This document shows, piece after piece, positions 51,837 to 59,542 of a stretch of 64,000 nucleotides of DNA (within the stretch, counting starts at the first letter, position 1; each line of letters starts with the position of its first letter). A program made the translations under genes and the position numbers. The stretch is from Microbacteriaceae bacterium VKM Ac-2854. GTDB lineage: Bacteria > Actinomycetota > Actinomycetes > Actinomycetales > Microbacteriaceae. Below the pieces are notes generated by a model. It was not told where the DNA came from. It worked only from the letters and a program-made list of their open reading frames with translations, and searched no databases. The stretch lies in contig JABMLH010000001.1 of assembly GCA_013205085.1 (NCBI GenBank), positions 248,001 to 312,000 of the forward strand, read 5' to 3'.

Positions 51837-52829
51837 GTGGGGCGGGAACTGCAGCCACTGGCGCTGTTCGGCATCTCCGAGGAGGAACTCGGCAGCACCG
51901 CCTTCGGCTCGGCCCTCTATCCGAGCGACTCGCCGATGACCATCGCCGCCCTCGCGGCCGCCGTGCACGCGAGCCCTGCGCTGGTCGAGCCCGCCTCCGC
52001 TCCGCTGGTCGAGCTTGCGTCTCCGGTGGTTGAGCTTGCGTCTCCCGTGGTTGAGCTTGCGTCTCCGCTGGTCGAGCTTGCGTCTCCGGTGGTTGAGCTT
52101 GCCGAAACCATTCCCCTTCCACCGGTCGGCCCTGCCGAAACCGTCCGCTGGTTGAGCCTGCCGAAACCACTCCCCGTCGATGACGCCGCGATCTCGGCAG
52201 ACTCAATCACCGGCATCGCCCTGCACCCGCACCGCCTCCTGCTCCTCCCCGCCGCCGTGCTCACCCTCGCCGCCGCATCCGTCGTCTGTGCGGTCGCCCT
52301 CGTGATCGGCGCCGTGCCCTCCGCGACCATGCCCGCCGCTGCGAGCATCGTCTCCGTCGAGCCGCAGGCGAACGCCGCCTCCGTCGCCGACCAACTCGCC
52401 ACCGTCGCCGCGCGCGTCCGCGCCGGCGAGCAGCTCGGCCGGAACCCCGCGCTCATCCTCGGCGACTCCGCAGCGCCGCTCGTCGCGTCCGGCCGCGTGG
52501 ATGCGCGCCTCCTGCTGATCCTCGGCCAGTCCCTCGCCGTGGCGCCGACTCGCGTCGCCGACTTCCCGGCCGGATCCGACGACGTCGGCACCGTGCGACA
52601 CCGGATGCTGCTCAGCAGCTACCAGGGCCTCGCCCTCACCCGCAACGTCTCCAGCGCGCCGACCCCGGAGGCGGTGGCCGCCGCGACCGCCTGGCTCGCC
52701 CGGCTCACGGGCGCCTTCGCGCCGACCGACATCGAACTGACCGACGCGGGCTTGCTCGTGGTGCTCGGCCCCGACGAACCCGCGGGACTGCTGCCCGCCT
52801 TCACCGCGGCCGAGCGCGCGGCTAGCTGA
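51837..52829 (+). CDS. single-pass membrane protein, second paralog, with REP-derived repeats in its linker
   Basis: 330 residues from GTG 51837, 3 bases after the sortase stop. The cytoplasmic part contains a VELASP repeat tract (about 57-91) encoded by REP-like DNA. One helix lies at about 135-160 and an extracytoplasmic domain follows (ARVRAGEQLGRNPALILGDS, LLILGQSLA, VRHRMLLSSYQG, TAWLARLTGAFAPTDIELTD) that is paralogous to the C-terminus of the protein at 49101-50267. Function unknown; tied by context to the sortase. The 3' end overlaps the convergent SnoaL-like gene by 8 bases. Confidence 0.75.
   Translation: MGRELQPLALFGISEEELGSTAFGSALYPSDSPMTIAALAAAVHASPALVEPASAPLVELASPVVELASPVVELASPLVELASPVVELAETIPLPPVGPAETVRWLSLPKPLPVDDAAISADSITGIALHPHRLLLLPAAVLTLAAASVVCAVALVIGAVPSATMPAAASIVSVEPQANAASVADQLATVAARVRAGEQLGRNPALILGDSAAPLVASGRVDARLLLILGQSLAVAPTRVADFPAGSDDVGTVRHRMLLSSYQGLALTRNVSSAPTPEAVAAATAWLARLTGAFAPTDIELTDAGLLVVLGPDEPAGLLPAFTAAERAAS
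52005..52168. repeat. in-frame 21-bp REP-like tandem units inside a coding sequence
   Basis: Five contiguous 21-bp units (52005-52025, 52026-52046, 52047-52067, 52068-52088, 52089-52109) of the form G/CTGGTT/CGAGCTTGCGTCTCC; the last is a full GTTGAGCTTGCCGAAACC. A sixth copy (52148-52168) is in another reading frame and translates as WLSLPKP. Confidence 0.9.
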
Positions 52830-53181
52830 CCGACTCCTCCGGCTCCGTCATGTACCACTCCGTGAACGAGCGGGCCCGGCCGTCCTCGGCGAAGCGGATC
52901 ACCCACAGGTTCAGGTAGGTCTGCTCGCCCGGGTAGATGGTGCGCGCCTCGACCACGGCGGTCTCCTCGGTCAACGCCACGAGACCCCACGCGAAGCTCG
53001 GCTCAGCGGGCTCCTCCTCGGCGATCCACCACGCCACGATCGCCTCCCGCGGAGTGATCGCGTCGCGATACGGGGTGGTGAAGTACTCGGCGTCCTCGGT
53101 GAACAGAGCGGCGACGTCGGCCGGATCATCGCTGACCCAGGCCCGCTCGTATCCGGCGATCCACGCTTCGATATCGATCAT
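52822..53181 (-). CDS. SnoaL-like (NTF2-fold) protein
   Basis: 119 residues. MIDIEAWIAGYERAWVSDDPADVAALFTEDAEYFTTPY is the classic opening of a SnoaL/NTF2-like fold: a helix pair followed by the D-A-x-Y-x-x-x-P strand. The rest (GREAIVAWW-type, YLNLWVIRFAEDGRARSFTEWY) completes the cone-shaped sheet. These are small-molecule binding proteins or isomerases of varied function. ATG 53181 gives the normal length; CTGGAG lies just upstream. Divergent from an MFS exporter. Confidence 0.88.
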   Translation of the reverse strand: MIDIEAWIAGYERAWVSDDPADVAALFTEDAEYFTTPYRDAITPREAIVAWWIAEEEPAEPSFAWGLVALTEETAVVEARTIYPGEQTYLNLWVIRFAEDGRARSFTEWYMTEPEESVS

Positions 53182-53263
53182 GGCTCCAGGTCTACTCCTG
53201 TGGGCGCGGTCGCGGGCGACAACTAAGCTGGGCAATGTAAATGAACATCACCGAGAGGACCGC

Positions 53264-54697
53264 GTGAACGACGCCGCCGACCGACGCCGACTGAGCCGGA
53301 CTCCGGATCCCCGACTGATCACCGCCGTGCTCGCCTTCGCCGGGATGAGCGCCTCGTTCATGCAGACGCTGGTCGTGCCGATCCAGTCGGAGCTGCCCGA
53401 ACTGTTGGACGCTCCGCGCACCGACACCGCCTGGGTCATCACGGCGACGCTGCTGAGCGCCTGCGTGTTCACCCCGGTCGCCGGCCGGCTCGGCGATCTC
53501 TTCGGCAAGCGGCGGATGGCGATCATCGCGCTCGTGGTGCTCGTACTCGGCTCGATCGTCGCGGCGCTGTCCACCAACGTCTGGACGCTCGTCGCCGGCC
53601 GCGCGCTGCAGGGCGCCGTGATGGGCGTGATCCCGTTGGGCATCTCCATCCTGCGCGACACCCTGCACCGCGATCGGCTGCCGGGAGCGATCGCGTTGGT
53701 CAGCGCCACGCTGGGCATCGGCGGCGCGCTCGGGCTGCCGCTCAGCGCCGTGGTCGCGCAGAACACCGACTGGCACACGCTGTTCTGGATGGCGGCCGGC
53801 CTCGGCCTGCTCGACATCGCGTTGATCTTCTGGATCGTGCCCGTGTCGACGTTGCGCACCGCCGGGCGCTTCGACCTGCCCGGCGCGATCCTGCTGGCGA
53901 TCGGCCTGTGCGGGGTGCTGATCGCGGTCTCGCGCGGCAACGACGTGGGCTGGACGGATCCGATGATCCTCGTCAGCGGCATCGGCGGCCTGGTCGTGCT
54001 GGTGCTGTTCGGCCTCTTCGAGTTGCGCACCGCGAGTCCGCTGGTGGACCTCCGGGTGGCGGTGCGGCCGGCGGTGCTGTTCACGAACCTCGCCTCGATC
54101 GCGGTGGGCTTCGCCTTCTTCAGCGCGCAGATCACCTTGCCGCAGTTGCTGGAGCTGCCCGCCGCCACCGGGGTCGGCTTCGGCTTGAGCCTGATCGTGG
54201 CGAGTCTCGTGCTGATGCCGGGCGGTCTGGCGATGATGGGCACCTCGCCGGTCGCCGCCCGACTCTCGAGCACCGTCGGCCCGCGGATGGTGCTCATCCT
54301 CGGCTCCGCGCTGATCGGTGTCTCGTACCTGGCGGCGATCGCGTTTGCCGCCGAGGTCTGGCAGATCCTCGTGATCAACGCGGTGATCGGCGTCGGACTC
54401 GGCCTCGCGTACGCGGCGATGCCGACGCTGATCATGCACGCGGTGCCCGCCACCGAGACCGCCGCCGCGAACGGGCTGAACGCACTGATGCGCACTCTCG
54501 GCACCACCGTCTCGTCGGCGGTCACCGCCGCGGTGCTCGCCCAACTCACTCTCGACATCCCAGGCGCAGCGGTGCCGACCACCGAGGGGTTCCGGGTGAC
54601 CTTCGTGATCGGCGCCGTCGGCGCGATCGCCGCCGTGGTGCTCGGTCTGTGCATCCCGCGCCGCCCGCGTGCGGATGCGCGGCCGGCGCTGCCGTAG
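53264..54697 (+). CDS. MFS multidrug exporter, DHA2 (14-TM) type
   Basis: 477 residues from GTG 53264 with GAGAGGA upstream. The protein has RLGDLFGKRRM between TM2 and TM3, GRALQGAVMGVIPLGISILRD at TM4 (motif B) and ATLGIGGALGLPLSAVV at TM5 (motif C, typical of H+ antiporters). The length and number of hydrophobic segments fit EmrB/QacA-like 14-helix exporters. Substrate unknown. The gap to the divergent SnoaL-like gene is 82 bases. Confidence 0.9.
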   Translation: MNDAADRRRLSRTPDPRLITAVLAFAGMSASFMQTLVVPIQSELPELLDAPRTDTAWVITATLLSACVFTPVAGRLGDLFGKRRMAIIALVVLVLGSIVAALSTNVWTLVAGRALQGAVMGVIPLGISILRDTLHRDRLPGAIALVSATLGIGGALGLPLSAVVAQNTDWHTLFWMAAGLGLLDIALIFWIVPVSTLRTAGRFDLPGAILLAIGLCGVLIAVSRGNDVGWTDPMILVSGIGGLVVLVLFGLFELRTASPLVDLRVAVRPAVLFTNLASIAVGFAFFSAQITLPQLLELPAATGVGFGLSLIVASLVLMPGGLAMMGTSPVAARLSSTVGPRMVLILGSALIGVSYLAAIAFAAEVWQILVINAVIGVGLGLAYAAMPTLIMHAVPATETAAANGLNALMRTLGTTVSSAVTAAVLAQLTLDIPGAAVPTTEGFRVTFVIGAVGAIAAVVLGLCIPRRPRADARPALP

Positions 54698-54714
54698 GGG
54701 CGGCGGCGGACGTC

Positions 54715-54771
54715 GATTGAGCTTGCCGAAATCATCGTTCGAAGGAGGAGGTGGTGTCGGCAGGCTCAACC
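54715..54771. repeat. REP-like inverted repeat between convergent genes
   Basis: GATTGAGCTTGCCGAAATCA (54715-54734) pairs with 54752-54771 with a few mismatches; same family as 42441-42500. It lies 17 bases after the MFS stop and may act as a terminator for both strands. Confidence 0.85.
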
Positions 54772-54810
54772 AGCGGAGTGCGGCAATCTCCACCAGCGGA
54801 CGGAGCAGCG

Positions 54811-55458
54811 TTACCGACGGGTGAGCGCTACGTCCACGAGCGGCGCGAGGTTGCGGTCGAGCACGGCGGTGACGTGACGGTCGTCGACGCGGAGGCCGAA
54901 GGCCACGACGTCGGGATCGTCGCGTAACAGGATGCCGCGGGTAGGCGTGCCGTCGACGTCGATCGAGGCGCCGCGGACGAGATCGGATTCGGTCAGCCGC
55001 GCCACCCGACGGTTCCGGGTGTTCGCGCCCGGCATCAGCCGCAGAGCGTCGTTCACGTGCGCGGCCAGGCGGGCCTCGATGGGACGGGCGCGCTCGGAGG
55101 GGATCGAGACCGAGGTACGCACCGCCTCCCAGAGCACCGGGTAGCGCATCCGCGTGATCTGATCGACGATCCACGGCGGCAGATCACCGGACTCGGCCCG
55201 CTGGATCGCGCGCTCCTGCTCGGCGCTCAGCGGCACGAGGTTCTCCGGGTGGTCGCGGCGCAGCGGATGCCGAAGCACCGAGTACGACAGCGACACCTCG
55301 ACCATGCGTCCGCCGACCAGGATCGGCGCTGCCGCGAACTCCTCCAGGCGGGGCTGCGGAGCGAGCGCGAGCACGGGCGATCCGAAGCGCCGGATGGTGT
55401 CATCGACGCTCGGGGGCAGGGAGGACGGGGGTGGCCCCTGTCGCGCGTCACCACCCAT
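54811..55458 (-). CDS. conserved hypothetical protein
   Basis: 215 residues, no signal peptide or helix. N-terminal Pro-rich stretch, then RLEEFAAAPILVGGRMVEVSLSYS and a helical, Arg-rich middle (ITRMRYPVLWEAVRTSVSIP, ARLAAHVNDALRLM), ending in a beta-rich segment RGASIDVDGTPTRGILLRDD and DRHVTAVLDRNLAPLVDVAL. Codon use matches the neighbours, so it is a real gene. I do not recognise the family. Confidence 0.7.
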   Translation of the reverse strand: MGGDARQGPPPSSLPPSVDDTIRRFGSPVLALAPQPRLEEFAAAPILVGGRMVEVSLSYSVLRHPLRRDHPENLVPLSAEQERAIQRAESGDLPPWIVDQITRMRYPVLWEAVRTSVSIPSERARPIEARLAAHVNDALRLMPGANTRNRRVARLTESDLVRGASIDVDGTPTRGILLRDDPDVVAFGLRVDDRHVTAVLDRNLAPLVDVALTRR

Positions 55459-55580
55459 AGGACAACAGTGCTGCCTCGGGGCGACACGGCCAAATCCCCG
55501 ATCGGACCTCAGCTTCCGAACCGGGCCGGATCACCCCCGAAAGCGGTTCGCTCGCGTCTCTGGCAAGGTACACCCGAGCA

Positions 55581-55609
55581 TTGCCCGCCTCCGGACGCGG
55601 AGCTAGGCT
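55581..55609 (+). promoter_or_regulatory. SigA-type promoter upstream of two small ORFs
   Basis: TTGCCC (55581-55586), 17-base spacer, TAGGCT (55604-55609), followed 23 bases later by ATG 55633. Confidence 0.55.
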
Positions 55610-55632
55610 CGATCCACCCCGAATACCGGCGG

Positions 55633-55701
55633 ATGAATCGGCGCACCCGAAAAGCACGACGCGCCAGGCCGTTCCGCTTCTTTTTGCGTCGATCCCCCTG
55701 A
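55633..55701 (+). CDS. 22-codon basic mini-ORF, possible leader peptide
   Basis: Encodes MNRRTRKARRARPFRFFLRR plus SP: half of the residues are Arg or Lys. It directly follows the promoter at 55581-55609 and ends 25 bases before the next small ORF. It could be a leader peptide or chance; no homolog is known to me. Confidence 0.3.
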   Translation: MNRRTRKARRARPFRFFLRRSP

Positions 55702-55726
55702 CGCCACCGAGCCCTGGAGCTTACCC

Positions 55727-55900
55727 GTGCCTGCACTGACGCCTGCCCTGCCCCTGCCCGCGGCCTCGACCGCCGACACCGCCCGCGAACTCATCCGCGC
55801 CCTGGAACGACCCGGCGCGATCAACGTCGGCTTCGCCCAGTTCGTCTCGGCGGAGCTTCGGGCCTACCTCTGCGAGACGGTGCCCGAGCGCACGGACTGA
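55727..55900 (+). CDS. small hypothetical protein (57 residues)
   Basis: GTG 55727 with CTGGAG about 8 bases upstream. After a Pro/Ala-rich start it has an amphipathic body (TADTARELIRALERPGAINV, FAQFVSAELRAYL) and high-GC third positions, which supports coding. It lies between a promoter and the CapK-like gene on the same strand. Function unknown. Confidence 0.5.
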   Translation: MPALTPALPLPAASTADTARELIRALERPGAINVGFAQFVSAELRAYLCETVPERTD

Positions 55901-55964
55901 ATCCGGCTCGCGCCCTCCCGCTGCTCGCGTCCCTCGGTCTAGGGTGGGGGCGAGGGGGCAGCCC

Positions 55965-57554
55965 ATGAGTGTCAGCAGTTCCGCGCCCGTCCGTTCGGCA
56001 CCGGAACCGCGCACGAGCGCGTTCCGACAAGCGGTATTGCGGATCGCGACGGCGATCGTGACCGTCGCGTACCGGCTGTACCGCGTGCATCCGATGCTCT
56101 GGCGCTGGACCGCGCGCAACTACCGCCCGTGGATGGAGCGGTTCGCGAAGCTGAACGCCTGGATGATCTGCCAGCAGGCGTACCTCGACGTGCCCGCGTA
56201 CCGCGCGTACCAGCAGGAGAACGGCTTCCGCTTCCGCTGGTGGGCGCTGGAGAACTACCGCCCCACCTCCAAGACCGACTACGTGAACCGGTACCCGGAG
56301 GATCAGCGCTGCTGGCACGGACGGATCGACACGATCGGCACGGTGGTCGACGAATCCAGCGGCTCCAGTGGCAAGCCCTACAACTGGCTGCGCAGCCGCA
56401 AAGAGCTGAACACCGTGCACAAGAACGTGGCGGGCTACGTCACCCAGATCTTCGGCACCCGGAAGCTCTTCGCGATCAATGCGTTCTCGATGGGGGCGTG
56501 GGCCACCGGCACGAACACGGGCATCGCGATGTCGAAGATCGCGATGGTGAAGAACACCGGGCCCGACATCGAGAAGATCGTCGACACGCTGCTCTTCTTC
56601 GGCCCGAAGTACATCTACCTGATCAGTGCGTACCCGCCGTTCCTGAAGCACCTGCGCGACCGGCTCGACGCCGAGCCGCGCTTCGACTGGGAGCAGTACA
56701 CGCTGAACGGCTTCGTCGGCGGGGAGGCGCTGACGGAGGGTCTGCGCGACTACCTGGAGGATCGCTTCAACCGGGTCTACTCCGGCTACGGCGCCTCCGA
56801 TCTGACCATCGGCATGGCGGGGGAGAGCGACCTGACGGTGTGGCTGCGCCGCTCGCTCGCCGACAACGCCGCACTCCGGGCGGATGTCCTGGGCGCCGCC
56901 GAGAACCGCATCCCGATGGTCTTCCAGTACAACCCGCTGGAGACGTACCTCGAGACCACCGCCGACGGCGAGCTGCTGGTCACCCTGAACTCGACCGACA
57001 TCATGAGCCCGAAGACGCGCTACAACATCGGCGACGAGGCGATGATCGTCGACTTCCCGCGGATGGAGGCGCTGGTCGCCCGGCAGCCGCGGCTGGCGTT
57101 CGGCTACGAGCGCGCCTTCGCGATCCAGCGGATGAAGCTGCCGTTCGTGCTGCTGTTCGGTCGCAAGGACTCGACGATCTCCTACATGGGCGCGAACATC
57201 TATCCGCTCGATGTCGAGAACGGGCTCTACCAGGGCAATCCCTACGCGGGCTCGATCGAGTCGTTCAAGCTCGGGCTCCTCGAGATCGGCGGGCACGAAC
57301 AACGGCCGATCATCCACCTGCAGCTGCGCGAGGGCGTCGCGCTGAACGAGGGCGAGCAGGCGGACCTGCGCCGTCGCGCCGCTGAGGGCGTGCTGACGCA
57401 CCTCGCCAAAGTCTCCCGCGACATCGCGCAGTCGTTGGAGGAGGATCCGACCACCCGCGACGTGCGGATCGAGCTGCATGAGCACGGTACCGGCCCGTTC
57501 ACGGGCGGCAACGTGAAGATCAAGAACGTCTACACCTTCGACGCGAGGGCCTGA
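55965..57554 (+). CDS. CapK/PaaK-like AMP-forming adenylating enzyme
   Basis: 529 residues of the phenylacetate-CoA ligase/coenzyme F390 synthetase/CapK group. The ATP loop is DESSGSSGKPYNW (129-141). YSGYGASDLTIG is the A5-like motif and TRYNIGDEAMIV the ribose-binding D motif. The C-terminal lid (about 400-529) carries RKDSTISYMGANIYPLDVENGL. It should activate a carboxylic acid as acyl-adenylate. The N-terminal 45 residues contain a hydrophobic stretch, so it may be membrane associated. It heads a plus-strand group with an unknown protein, a GNAT-like protein and a nitroreductase. GAGGGGG precedes ATG 55965. Confidence 0.85.
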   Translation: MSVSSSAPVRSAPEPRTSAFRQAVLRIATAIVTVAYRLYRVHPMLWRWTARNYRPWMERFAKLNAWMICQQAYLDVPAYRAYQQENGFRFRWWALENYRPTSKTDYVNRYPEDQRCWHGRIDTIGTVVDESSGSSGKPYNWLRSRKELNTVHKNVAGYVTQIFGTRKLFAINAFSMGAWATGTNTGIAMSKIAMVKNTGPDIEKIVDTLLFFGPKYIYLISAYPPFLKHLRDRLDAEPRFDWEQYTLNGFVGGEALTEGLRDYLEDRFNRVYSGYGASDLTIGMAGESDLTVWLRRSLADNAALRADVLGAAENRIPMVFQYNPLETYLETTADGELLVTLNSTDIMSPKTRYNIGDEAMIVDFPRMEALVARQPRLAFGYERAFAIQRMKLPFVLLFGRKDSTISYMGANIYPLDVENGLYQGNPYAGSIESFKLGLLEIGGHEQRPIIHLQLREGVALNEGEQADLRRRAAEGVLTHLAKVSRDIAQSLEEDPTTRDVRIELHEHGTGPFTGGNVKIKNVYTFDARA

Positions 57555-57592
57555 TGTCGTCGATCGGGGCCGGTGGTCCGGGGGTGGCTGCA

Positions 57593-57660
57593 GCAAATGA
57601 CGTTGAACGGGGTCGAAGGGGTCGAACCGGGCCCGAACAGCCGGCCCTGACGTCATTTGC
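57593..57660. repeat. inverted repeat between two genes of the CapK group
   Basis: GCAAATGACGT (57593-57603) and inverse (57650-57660) enclose two direct GGGGTCGAA copies. It lies 39 bases after the CapK-like gene and could attenuate transcription into the downstream genes. Confidence 0.7.
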
Positions 57661-57698
57661 GGTGAGCACCCCGTCCACGACCGGGTCGGGGGCCTGAG

Positions 57699-58460
57699 AT
57701 GCGCAGCACCGACTTCTCGAACGCGCCGCCGCAGGGCAGGGCGCAGGCGATGCTCGTCGTCGAAGGGGACGCCGCCGAGCTGCGCACGCTCCGCGTCCGC
57801 GCCCGCACGCAGGGCCGGCTCTGGAACCACGCCTACCGCGTCGCCGGTCACCGCGGTCTGCTGATCGGATTCGCGGATCGGGAGACGCTCGCCGCACTGG
57901 ACACGGGGACCCTGCGCACCCGCGTCTACCGCGCAGAGCCCAGCGGCTACTCCAACGGCGTCTGGCGCGCCGAGGGTCCGACCATGACGCACATCCCGCG
58001 GTTCACCCCCGTGACCCGCGAGCGCGAGAAGGGCACGACTCCGCCGGAGGTCGCCGGCGGTCGCGAACTCGGCCCCGGCCGCCAGGGTAGGCGGCCTCGC
58101 GGCCCGGTGAACCCGCCGCGCAGCCCCATCGAGGGCGGCTCGCTCTTCCTGGGCGCCACCCGCTACCGCGGCCTGCGCAGCCTGCTGGTGCTCTCGCGCA
58201 CCTGGTACCCGATGGTCGCCAAGATGCGCCGGATGCACGGCTACGTCTGGCACGCCGTGTACTGGTCGGGGCCGTGGGCGCTGGGCACCATCGCCTTCTT
58301 CGAGGACCGCGACGCCATGCTCGCCTTCGCCCGGATGCCCGAGCACCGCTACCTGATGCGCTGGATCGTCGAGGGCACGACGTGGGCGACGGCCGGATTC
58401 ATCCGGCTTCTGGTCGCGGAGGACTCGCTCGACTCCGAAACCGCGTGGACGCATCCGTGA
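57699..58460 (+). CDS. unknown protein, dimeric alpha/beta-barrel-like (spheroidene-monooxygenase-like shape)
   Basis: 253 residues. The N-terminal part (about 15-110) has LRTLRVRARTQGRLWNHAYR and GLLIGFADRETLAALD. A Pro/Arg-rich linker follows (about 110-150). The C-terminal part has LFLGATRYRGLRSLLVLSRT, GYVWHAVYWSGPWALGTIAF and FEDRDAMLAFARMPEHRYLM, which resemble heme or substrate-binding barrels of the DUF3291/DUF4188/CrtA type, apparently twice. No family can be assigned with certainty. It overlaps the next gene by GTGA, so it is translated in one unit with it. Confidence 0.6.
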   Translation: MRSTDFSNAPPQGRAQAMLVVEGDAAELRTLRVRARTQGRLWNHAYRVAGHRGLLIGFADRETLAALDTGTLRTRVYRAEPSGYSNGVWRAEGPTMTHIPRFTPVTREREKGTTPPEVAGGRELGPGRQGRRPRGPVNPPRSPIEGGSLFLGATRYRGLRSLLVLSRTWYPMVAKMRRMHGYVWHAVYWSGPWALGTIAFFEDRDAMLAFARMPEHRYLMRWIVEGTTWATAGFIRLLVAEDSLDSETAWTHP

Positions 58461-59542
58461 TCGAGCTCGTCAGCACTCGATCCGCGTTCCGCGACTTCGT
58501 CGAGCTGCCGCGGCAGCTGCATCCGCGGGCCCTCGCCGTGCCGCTGCTCGAGGCCACGCTGCGCTCCTGGTGGCGGGGCCGCTCCGCGCATCCGCAGCCG
58601 ATCGAACTGCTGCTGGTGCGGGATGCCCGGGGCCGCGCCGTCGCCCGCTCGAGTGTGCACACGGATCCGCGGCTCGACGAGCGCCTCGGCGCGCCCTCGC
58701 TGCTCTTCGGCGCGACGGAGTTCGCCGACGCGGCGGCGGCCGCCGAGCTGTTCGCTGCGATCGACCAGCGGGCCGACGGTCGCAGCCAGCTCGTCGGCCC
58801 GGTCTCGCTGCTGCCCAACCAGGCTGGCGGCGTGATCACCAGCGGATTCGCGCAACGCGGCTTCGTCGACTCGGCCTGGAACCCCGCGAGTTATCCCGGC
58901 ATCTACGAGGGTGCGGGCTTCGAGCGGCTCTGGGAGTCGGACACCTGGGTCGTCGAGACCCGGGCGACGGCGCCCGCGCCCGAGCAGGACTGGGCGGCTG
59001 CGGGCCTGCGCCTCGAGTACGGCTCGCGCCGGCGCATCGGCGAACTCATCCCCGAACTGCTGACTCTGCTGAACCGCTCCTTCGCGGCGCTTCCCTATTA
59101 CACGCCGATCACCCCCGCCGAGATGGCGGCGGCGACCGACGGACTCGCCTACCTGCTCGATGAGAAGCTGCTGCTGCTCGCCCGCGACTCAGGCTCGGGC
59201 GAGGCCGTCGCCTTTGTGCTCGTGGTGCCCGACATCACGCTGTTCCTGCAGCGCATCGGCGGGCGGATGAGCCTGCCGCGCCAGCTGCAACTGCTCGCGA
59301 CCCGGCGGCGCTACCGCGACGAGGCGATCCTGATCATCCAGGGCACCGATCCGACGCGGCAGGGGCGCGGCATCCTGAGTCTGCTCAGCCGACAGCTTCA
59401 GGCGAATCTCGCCGCCGGGGGCTACCGTCGGCTGCGCAGCACGTACGTCGGCCGCGACAACATCGGCTCGGCGCGGCAGTTCGCCCGCTTCGGCGGCACT
59501 CCGCTGCACGGCTACACCTTTTATCGGAGGAGCATCCTATGA
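58457..59542 (+). CDS. GNAT-like protein of unknown function
   Basis: 361 residues from GTG 58457. The C-terminal half has a GNAT-like layout: VAFVLVVPDITLFLQ, then DPTRQGRGILSLLSRQLQANL with the R/Q-x-x-G-x-G acetyl-CoA loop, and TYVGRDNIGSARQFARFGG. The N-terminal half includes LVGPVSLLPNQAGGVITSGF and SYPGIYEGAGFERLWESDTW, known from a group of acyltransferase-like proteins. It is coupled on both sides (GTGA upstream, ATGA downstream). Perhaps transfers the acyl group activated by the CapK-like enzyme; inference only. Confidence 0.65.
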   Translation: MIELVSTRSAFRDFVELPRQLHPRALAVPLLEATLRSWWRGRSAHPQPIELLLVRDARGRAVARSSVHTDPRLDERLGAPSLLFGATEFADAAAAAELFAAIDQRADGRSQLVGPVSLLPNQAGGVITSGFAQRGFVDSAWNPASYPGIYEGAGFERLWESDTWVVETRATAPAPEQDWAAAGLRLEYGSRRRIGELIPELLTLLNRSFAALPYYTPITPAEMAAATDGLAYLLDEKLLLLARDSGSGEAVAFVLVVPDITLFLQRIGGRMSLPRQLQLLATRRRYRDEAILIIQGTDPTRQGRGILSLLSRQLQANLAAGGYRRLRSTYVGRDNIGSARQFARFGGTPLHGYTFYRRSIL

